NCBI RefSeq assembly: GCF_033807575.1
Contig: NW_026907786.1
Coordinates: 1-64,000, forward strand
From: Cydia pomonella
Taxonomy: Eukaryota; Arthropoda; Insecta; Lepidoptera; Tortricidae
Direction: 5' to 3'
DNA length: 64,000 nucleotides
In this document: piece by piece, positions 61,003 to 64,000 of the stretch
How the letters are laid out: every line of letters begins with the position of its first letter
How positions within the stretch are numbered: the stretch's first letter is position 1
Translations under genes and position numbers: made by a program
Notes under the pieces: generated by a model
Database searches by the model: none
The model's input: the letters and a program-made list of their open reading frames with translations, nothing else
What the model was told of the DNA's origin: nothing

Positions 61003-63471
61003 GGACATGGCGAAACTATAAGGGTTCCGTTTTATGCCATTTGGCTACGGAACCCTAAAAACGATCATTGTCCAAGTATTTACACAATATATCAGAGTTC
61101 TTAGAAAAAAAACGGATGACTTATGATATTGAATTTATGAAAATGAAGTACACTTAAACATTTGAGTAAACCACATAATAGTAAACGAACTAATAATTTA
61201 GTTAAGAGTCACACGAAGCTAGCCTTAGCCTATTGGTGGCGAGGTCACGTGACTTAAGTGTATGTATGTACCTAAGTTAGTTTACCTCTATTTTGAAAGT
61301 GTTTTCAACATCTTGTTCCAATTCATAGAAATCTTCTAGGTTGGGTGAGAAAGTGACTTCCATTTTACCACTCTCGCCCGGGTTCAACTTGCCGCACAAC
61401 TTCAATCCCAGCCAACTTGGCAAGTTTATGGGCTTGGCTAAATGCAGCTTCGTGACTATTGGGCCGTAATTGATTACTTCTACGACGCATTGAACCTAGT
61501 GTATATATATATCATATTAATAGTACCTATAGTCAACATCATTAGTAATATAAGATAGAACAAAGTGCCAAAAGTATCTGCCACTCCCTAATATTTTTAC
61601 AAATAGACATTTACAAGGAGACTTTACAAAGTAACTTCCACACTCTAAGTAATTATTTAACGCTACATAGAGGCGTTTGATCATGAATAGAAAAAAAATC
61701 GTTTAACATCAAAAATATTTTGTCAAAATTACCGGTATTGTCGCTGACTGTAAAATCTATAGGCATAATTTATTCTCGTCGGATTCTCTCGGTATAAGGG
61801 CACTCACATTAATAATCGTACCCAGGTTAAAAATATTACTAACCGTGCTACCCGTAATAACAACTCCGAAATCGACGACATACGGTGTTGTTAGAAATCC
61901 AGGAATAGGACCTATCTTTGTTTTTGTGGAATATGCCACTAAAATTTCTGGGCGCAATTTAATATGCTCTATCACCAGCATTCTCTCAATTGCTAAATCA
62001 ATATCCATATTCGAAGGATAACCATCCTGAAAATAAGATAATAATAGAAGCACATAATATGATTATTTAAAAAAGAAAACCTTGTTGCGCTTTCTATAAC
62101 ATTAATTGGTTTACCCAATCCGAGCAAATGTGCCAATCGCGTTGTAAATCAGCATCGTTAAAACAGCCGTCCGTCATAGGTGTATTTACGTGATCTTTAT
62201 TGGCGAGACTAAATATTTCGCTTACAGCCCCTAAGTATTCCTCAGTCAAAGTTGGGATGGCTAAATAACCTGTTTCAGGTTGTAGCTGAAACATAATTTG
62301 CTTAATACAAACCGATTCACCGAAGCCGATGTGCACGAAATAAACTAACAACAAAAATTATTGCCGTTAACGACGCAATTAATAATTTTAAATGTTCAAA
62401 CAATATTCACTATTATAATAAACTATTTTCGGTATACAAGAGAATCATAATGACAAATAATTACATTTGACAAACTGCTACAACACTTACATTCACAATT
62501 TCTGGCCTCGGTAAGGAAAGATACACCTGAGGAATTACTCCCCAACCAAAAACTTCAATGGGGATGTGTGGTAGATGCCCTACCTCCAACAAAAAAAACA
62601 CTGTGAAAGTAACCTAGCACACCAGGTCGTACCACAACCTGTATCTCTATCTTCTCCTCTGGTTGTAAGGTACTTTCTGAAGGCAACAGATCCAGTATCG
62701 TACCGTTGAGCTCAGTCTCGAACTTTGGTTCATTCAAATACGTCTTATATTCAAAAACCAATCTTGCAGTATTAGTTAAAATCAATAACTCAGTTTCATT
62801 GTCATGGAAAGATCGGATTTTGAAATTCAACTTATGAGTATTGATATTGTATTTTATCTCTGAACTTTGGCCTGTGACGCTAATAAACTCCGATGGTCCT
62901 CCTAATACTTCGCATTCCAGTACAGCTTTAACATTTACATTCCAACTTGGATTAAATATGATGTGAATATTTTGGCAATCATTGGGTTTCATCAGTCCTT
63001 TAAATGGCGTGACTCTTAGTAATTGGTTTGTGTCTATTTTATTGCCATGTTCTAATTTACGGAATTTCCAAATCCAAGGAAATTTCATATCGTATTGAAA
63101 AGGTATCATTGGAGCGATTTTTCGAATTATTTTGGTTCTTGGTATATTCACATCTCCGGATTCAGGAATAAAAGCACTTTCATCACTGAACGGAACGTTT
63201 GATGTTAAAGCAGATGCCTTTTGGTCGGATTTTTCCAATGTATCATTTGGACTATTTGGAGAGTGAAATGGAGCGCGATATCCCGCACCCATTATCTCTT
63301 TTAGTTTATCTATAAAAATAATGGATTACTGGGCCGTGTAAAATACTACAGGTACAGAAACGACTAGTAATACGAACCTCCTGGTTTTGTAAACCCCGTA
63401 TCTGTCTCATAATATGATGAAGTATTGATATCGCCATCTTTACATGGTAACTGCAATTCAGGTATTTCAGG
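20527..63471 (-). CDS. HYDIN: HYDIN homologue, axonemal central-pair protein (5' end outside window)
   Basis: I resolve 61 exons (11.19 kb, about 3,700 codons) from 63471-63378 down to the terminal exon 20658-20527 (stop TGA, C terminus WTYFLQGIP). Human HYDIN is about 5,100 residues, and roughly 1,900 of them precede its adenylate-kinase-like domain. Only about 800 precede it here, so the 5' part should lie beyond 64000. The protein is a long string of ASH/MSP-type immunoglobulin-like domains, with repeated patterns such as FGxV, (F/Y)xPxxxG and VxGxG. It is interrupted once by a HYDIN adenylate-kinase-like domain, which separates HYDIN from CFAP47 and DLEC1. HYDIN builds the C2b projection of the central pair (family knowledge); in a moth the expected site is the sperm flagellum. 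Weak points are a frame break at 62591-62598, an unsettled junction at 49503-49869, and an unsettled donor near 30251. Confidence 0.9.
22501..22640 (-). pseudogene. Decayed duplicate of HYDIN exon 22911-22687
   Basis: This segment matches the 3' half of the neighbouring exon: YVRCQQLDFPSSIDIGRQSQ against FVRCQQLDCPSTIEIGRQSQ. It even includes the following donor (GTCACA). Upstream similarity fades and the frame has no matching acceptor, so it is probably not spliced in. Confidence 0.75.
24657..24927 (-). mobile_element. AGGGTTCCGTA-family element carrying a 5S rRNA-like segment
   Basis: On the minus strand it starts with GGCCAAGTGCGAGTCGGACT and ends with GGGTACGGAACCCT. The same head and tail occur in the copies at 29604, 34017, 50616 and 60272. 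Inside, 24801-24870 resembles the middle of an insect 5S rRNA. Confidence 0.7.
24801..24870 (+). repeat. 5S rRNA-like fragment
   Basis: CACCGAAGTCAAGCAACGTC and GTCAGTACTTGGATGGGTGA match the conserved loop A/C to helix IV part of eukaryotic 5S rRNA, with several substitutions. It lacks the 5' third and the 3' end, so it is not a working gene. It probably came in as part of a 5S-derived SINE (SINE3-like). Confidence 0.75.
25188..25443. mobile_element. MITE with GATTCGAAGA / TCTTCGAATC ends
   Basis: The terminal arms CGGCCCGATTCGAAGATTGA and CTTCTTCGAATCCGGCC enclose about 220 bp rich in short palindromes (TTAAAGATC..GATC). It lies in a HYDIN intron. Confidence 0.7.
26176..26220 (-). pseudogene. 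Deletion-bearing copy of HYDIN exon 26391-26246
   Basis: About 45 bp join the exon's two ends: the ACTTACGGGTTCG donor end and the GTAGTTCTCGATATTGCAGC acceptor end. Most of the exon interior is missing. It lies about 25 bp from the real exon. Confidence 0.7.
26928..27050 (+). mobile_element. 5' end of a hAT-like element
   Basis: The segment begins TAGGGAATGCAAACCGG and continues with repeated AACCGGTT/AACCGA words, a typical hAT end and subterminal pattern. I cannot find a matching right end, so it is truncated or diverged. Confidence 0.55.
27300..27390 (+). mobile_element. Retroelement 3' tail with (GAATT)n
   Basis: AAGGGCCTATTTGACCTGAA followed by ATAAATG and four or five ATTGA units resembles common lepidopteran LINE/SINE tails. 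No upstream coding remains. Confidence 0.5.
28707..29040 (-). mobile_element. Non-LTR retrotransposon 3' end
   Basis: On the minus strand the frame 28973-28791 reads TAKEWNALPPSVFPDKYDLG then FKARVNRLLL. This is the very C terminus typical of LINE ORF2 proteins in Lepidoptera. A non-coding tail and a poly(A), seen as poly(T) at 28707-28720, follow. The element is 5'-truncated. Confidence 0.8.
29604..29930 (+). mobile_element. AGGGTTCCGTA-family element, divergent copy
   Basis: The head AACCGGTCAAGTGCGAATCG and the tail TACGGAGCCCT bracket a body with a short (CAGA)n/(CGGA)n microsatellite at about 29833-29862. Confidence 0.7.
30100..30237. mobile_element. CCCCCTTATTCATAAA MITE, copy 2, beside a HYDIN donor
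   Basis: It has the same palindromic ends as 12643-12783. Its right end falls 13 bp from the inferred HYDIN exon end at about 30251. In the exon's frame the reading runs on into the MITE before a stop at 30212. Confidence 0.8.
30835..31132 (+). mobile_element. LINE 3' untranslated end
   Basis: The recognisable run is AACCCAACTGGGGAAGTACC, GTTGTGTTCCTGCCGGTGAG, CTCTGGAGTTGCAGGCGTAC and CTTGTTTGCCACCGACGTAG, ending in poly(A). It is a 5'-truncated non-LTR element common in moths. Confidence 0.75.
31168..31350. repeat. Interspersed repeat, CTCGGAGGCAAAGTTTG family
   Basis: The words CCCTCGTGCCTTGAACCC, ACTCGTTACGCTCGTG and CATCCTTTGCTTGCTCGGGT form a body I recognise as a common lepidopteran interspersed repeat. 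Ends are not defined. Confidence 0.45.
33057..33143 (-). pseudogene. Decayed duplicate of HYDIN exon 33952-33731, 3' half
   Basis: The plus-strand words AGAGCGTCA, GAGTAAAGCT and GGGTACACTCCGCC match the functional exon at 33731-33800. Substitutions and small indels break the frame. Its other half is at 33601-33700, beyond a MITE. Confidence 0.75.
33146..33357. mobile_element. MITE with TATAGGGAGCGTGC ends
   Basis: TATAGGGAGCGTGC and GCGCACGGTCCCTATA form the terminal repeats. The interior holds the direct words GCCCACAAGAT and GGCCACAAGATGGCAG. It sits between the two halves of a decayed HYDIN exon copy. Confidence 0.75.
33601..33700 (-). pseudogene. Decayed duplicate of HYDIN exon 33952-33731, 5' half
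   Basis: GTGGCTCGCGGATGCCACGT and GCTCAACCACC match the functional exon's central part. The copy continues into a degraded version of its LeuGlyTyrAsn-coding end. With 33057-33143 it rebuilds one exon copy. Confidence 0.75.
34017..34577 (+). mobile_element. AGGGTTCCGTA-family element, 560-bp copy
   Basis: The head GCGGCCAAGTGCGAGTCGGA, an internal poly(G) run of 18 (34189-34206), a short (ACAG)n/(ACGG)n tract and the tail GGCTACGGAACCCTAAAAA are all present. Closely similar to 50616-51096 over most of its length. Confidence 0.8.
35728..36440. repeat. Dispersed repeat, copy 2 of 2
   Basis: It matches 8781-9765 in direct orientation, ending with the TTGTATAAG foldback (36285-36440). It has about 65 bp (around 35963-36027) not in copy 1 and lacks the 385-bp GTCATA-rich block. 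Confidence 0.7.
36473..36709. mobile_element. MITE with GGCTCCTCTACACGATGG ends
   Basis: The terminal repeats GGCTTCTCTCCACGATGGGC and GGGCCATCGTGTAGAGGAGC lie around a GC-rich interior built from GGCCATC/GATGGCC words. There is no coding frame. Confidence 0.75.
37795..38019. mobile_element. MITE with ACAGTCAGCATCAAAAGTAG ends
   Basis: Nearly perfect 25-bp terminal inverted repeats, with target flanks of the GTAC/TA type. A more decayed relative (AAAGTGCCAAAAGTATCTG) is near 61562. Confidence 0.75.
38207..38330 (+). mobile_element. tRNA-derived SINE fragment
   Basis: The head looks like a tRNA, with A box TGGCCGAGTGACTCAGGCAC, B box GGTTCGATCCC and a mostly paired acceptor stem (CCCCGGT/CCTGGGG). 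The body GGAGGCCTTGGTCAC and GAGTTCTTAGTATGTGAC follows and marks it as a SINE rather than a tRNA gene. Confidence 0.8.
40444..52031 (-). CDS. HYDIN: HYDIN middle ASH/MSP-repeat exons
   Basis: Exons are 52031-51991, 51831-51772, 51419-51217, 50169-49869, 49635-49503, 49186-49021, 48309-48175, 48065-47942, 47441-47273, 47088-46862, 46703-46504, 46153-45911, 45529-45356, 45183-44892, 43965-43717, 43636-43315, 43167-43025, 42939-42839, 42627-42285, 42044-41935, 41132-40955 and 40560-40444. Representative motifs are GDLVRCKYSFSPQWEGHF, DYGKLLLYRREDDRFIVKND, TCLDYGNVKVNSTYSKM, PSLGYISPAEEKDLEIMF and KFDFKVTNSGKVPMKITW. All junctions agree in phase except 49869 to 49503, which needs an extra exon of length 2 modulo 3. 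The candidate 49828-49719 has that length and good splice sites, but its first ten codons contain stops. Confidence 0.82.
40800..40891. repeat. Foldback element, GTACCAT..ATGGTAC
   Basis: The arms TACCATTTCGTACCTTGTCA and GTGACAAGATACGATGGTA flank about 50 bp with further pairing. Confidence 0.6.
41588..41700. repeat. Foldback element, ATGGTT / GACCAT arms
   Basis: ATTTTTATCACTTGTCACTG pairs with ATGGTGACAAATGATAAAGA. It is a short MITE-like repeat in a HYDIN intron. Confidence 0.55.
44025..44620 (+). mobile_element. AGGGTTCCGTA-family element, diverged copy
   Basis: The body follows the family pattern (AACTCAAAAAGGTCTTAACC, poly(A), GGACAGACAGAAAAACAGAC, ATGGCGAAACTATAAAGGTTC) and ends ACGGAACCCTAAGA. 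The head is degraded. Confidence 0.6.
44680..44842. mobile_element. MITE with 45-bp arms, CTAGTGCTCGACGCTGCACT
   Basis: The outer arms of about 27 bp are exact apart from one or two bases. Nested ATGGGCACTTTAT / ATAAAGTGCCCAT arms continue the foldback. Confidence 0.75.
45678..45700 (+). repeat. (TG)n microsatellite
   Basis: About nine TG units preceded by alternating TA, in a HYDIN intron. Confidence 0.85.
48390..48560. mobile_element. TTTCGGTTTCGGC-rich transposon end
   Basis: The words CCGAAGTTTCGGTTTCG, TTTCGGCCGAAACTA and CATTCGGTTTCGATCGG resemble the subterminal repeats of insect hAT elements. The following 48590-48650 is a GC-rich (GCGCGCGCACGC) block unlike the surroundings and may belong to it. 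Confidence 0.5.
48850..48895 (+). repeat. (AAACAAAT)n simple repeat
   Basis: Four AATAAACA-type octamers in tandem. Confidence 0.75.
50616..51096 (+). mobile_element. AGGGTTCCGTA-family element, 480-bp copy
   Basis: It is nearly identical to 34017-34577 over shared parts (for example ACCTATCCATAGATACCCCA) but lacks the poly(G) section. Its start and end match: GCGGCCAAGTGCGAGTCGGA and GGCTACGGAACC. Confidence 0.8.
52500..54792. mobile_element. 2.29-kb non-autonomous element nested in a MITE
   Basis: It is flanked by the direct 8-bp repeat CTTATAAG (52492-52499 and 54793-54800). Imperfect terminal repeats share GATAAC(T/A)CGGGG..CAC, about 10 bp from each end. An 8-bp target duplication fits hAT or P-type elements. 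There is no transposase frame. The left 300 bp include a CGGAGGCGGAAAGCC / GGCTGACGCTTTCCGCC foldback; the right end is a long inverted repeat. Confidence 0.7.
53995..54767. repeat. Long inverted repeat (~770 bp span)
   Basis: The left arm starts CCTAGAATGGTATCGTCTTG and the right arm ends AAGACGATACCCCTAGAATG. They stay highly similar over roughly 200-250 bp each, with CAACATCTTCTTTGGGCATG matched by its complement. The left arm repeats part of itself (TTTTTGTCAAGTTCTTAA at about 54030 and about 54221). Confidence 0.8.
54968..58653 (-). CDS. HYDIN: HYDIN adenylate-kinase-like domain exons
   Basis: Exons are 58653-58513, 57869-57666, 56353-56190, 55578-55346 and 55129-54968, all in phase. 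The block starts with a beta strand and P-loop position (GLIVFVHGSPGE) and continues with LGIPTVNIDMCMVEALCC. A Lys-rich linker with TTPRSKAGDKKKKEKES follows, then LIDFFAQPKFNRGFVVDSL and NIHLILCQSEFNNW. The order matches the HYDIN adenylate-kinase-like domain as I know it (short P-loop strand, substrate-side helix, then the F.RGFVVDSL strand). The Walker A position reads HGSPGEELQSQ, so the GK[ST] is missing and ATP binding is unlikely. The next exon encodes an acidic coiled stretch. Confidence 0.88.
56990..57125. repeat. Foldback, GATATAATCGAG..CTCTATTATATCAC
   Basis: The arms pair around GTGATATAATCGAGCTTTTC and GAAAAACTCTATTATATCAC. The ends (AAAAAGTATTGTATACAATA) recall the TTGTATAAG MITE family at 9624 and 36285. 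Confidence 0.6.
58069..58356. mobile_element. CACCGTGTTTTT MITE, uninterrupted copy
   Basis: It runs from ACCGTATTTTTATTGAATTC to AACACGGTGT and serves as the reference for the split copy at 52156-54924. Confidence 0.75.
58749..63471 (-). CDS. HYDIN: HYDIN exons before the kinase-like domain
   Basis: Exons are 63471-63378, 63309-62491, 62285-62115, 62026-61808, 61495-61286, 60237-60098, 60018-59877, 59667-59450, 59238-59089, 58989-58936 and 58852-58749, all with matched phases. ASH-type signatures include HLPHIPIEVFGWGVIPQV, YVVDFGVVITGS, NVEAIDFGSVRCGDK and IPVRGVGIIPQVHV. The last three small exons are Lys/Ala-rich linkers (KGPKTPKTGKQIASSKT). The 819-bp exon contains a one-base frame break at a T8 run (62591-62598). 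The ATG at 63292 is not necessarily the start, since an in-phase upstream exon (PEIPELQLPCKDGD..) joins before it. Confidence 0.85.
60272..61062 (+). mobile_element. AGGGTTCCGTA-family element with expanded (GACA)n
   Basis: The head is AAACCGGCCAAGAGCATGTC and the tail GGCTACGGAACCCTAAAAA. The body matches the copies at 34017 and 44025 and contains the long tetranucleotide array listed separately. Confidence 0.8.
60880..61003 (+). repeat. (ACAG)n tetranucleotide microsatellite
   Basis: About 30 tandem ACAG units with only two internal GCAG variants, at the position where sister copies have two to six units. Confidence 0.95.
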
Positions 63472-64000
63472 CTACTCTTGAAAAAGACAAACATTATTAA
63501 AGTCTTCCCCATCACGGAAAAATGGTGTTCCGGAACTTTGGGAGGCATGCGCGGAGCCGAAGCCAACACGTAGAGTCCCTTTTGACACTTTAATAAAATG
63601 TAAGGGGTATACCAAGCGGATGCTGCCCTTGCCTGTGACATGGGACGCACACAGAGGCAGCAAGCCGCGCCGCAAGTATGTAAAGACTATTGAGAGTTGC
63701 TTAAAAATAAAAAGAACTAGGTTATTGGGCGAAAGCGATGGACTAAATACTGGGCTATGGGATAGAAAACCGGACGCCTGCCTAATAAAATGGTATGCAA
63801 TTTTATTTTCGACAGACGGTGACTTACCCTCACAAGGTGGACCACATAAAGCGATATCTAAGATGGCTCAAGGGCAACACTAGTGTGAGGGCTGAGGGTA
63901 GAGAGGTGTGAACTTTAAACATATAGCCAACTCGCCACTTATGTTTCCACATCTATCCTCGAGAAAGCAGCATTAACTGTTATAAATAAATCATAACCCT
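63472..64000. other. Probable HYDIN intron, nothing recognised
   Basis: No exon with matching phase was found. Short open frames on both strands (for example 63620-63883 plus) have no recognised motif. Upstream HYDIN exons should continue to the right of the window. Confidence 0.5.

Noticed and set aside
60794..61058. Open frames encoding DRQT repeats
   Set aside because: They are the translation of the (ACAG)n microsatellite and are not genes.
63620..63883. 87-codon plus-strand frame at the right edge
   Set aside because: No motif, no start context and no splice link; it is probably intronic or repeat sequence.
1..64000. CRISPR array, phage, toxin-antitoxin or bacterial operon
   Set aside because: All real genes are spliced animal genes. 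The tandem repeats are microsatellites or minisatellites without unique spacers of constant length.

Overview
The window looks like nuclear DNA of a ditrysian moth or butterfly. Genes have many short exons with GT/AG introns, non-coding DNA is AT-rich, and introns carry repeat types that I recognise from lepidopteran genomes: tRNA-headed SINEs, foldback MITEs, and elements ending in AGGGTTCCGTA / TACGGAACCCT. The species cannot be fixed from the sequence alone. All exon models here were read by eye from open frames, splice sites and codon phase.

Layout from left to right. (1) 1-2094, plus strand: the last two coding exons of a TBC1D25/OATL1-type Rab GAP, followed by about 4.1 kb of intergenic DNA rich in short foldback elements. 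(2) 6206-13737, minus strand: a complete GHITM (mitochondrial BI-1/TMBIM family) gene in seven coding exons, with introns holding a SINE, a 105-bp minisatellite and several MITEs. (3) 14280-19724, plus strand: a complete NOC2L/Noc2 ribosome-biogenesis gene in seven coding exons. It is divergent from GHITM, and the two share a short promoter region. One NOC2L intron carries an intact-ended 1.48-kb non-autonomous hAT-like element. (4) 20527-63471, minus strand: the 3' two-thirds or so of one very large gene, a HYDIN homologue (central-pair protein of motile axonemes). I resolve 61 exons giving about 3,700 codons, and the 5' end lies beyond 64,000.

GHITM, NOC2L and TBC1D25 are housekeeping-type genes. 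HYDIN in a moth is expected to serve the sperm flagellum, the main motile axoneme of Lepidoptera. Nothing suggests a shared pathway among the four; this is ordinary eukaryotic gene order. I found no prokaryotic-style system, CRISPR array or new multi-gene system.

The most interesting signals are structural. Decayed partial copies of HYDIN exons sit just 3' of their source exons, one of them split by a MITE. There is an exon duplication inside NOC2L and a one-base frame break at a T8 run in HYDIN. The HYDIN adenylate-kinase-like domain has lost its Walker A lysine. Elements are nested, with an 8-bp target duplication, and one holds a ~770-bp inverted repeat. A two-copy dispersed repeat carries a GC-rich, exon-like insert.
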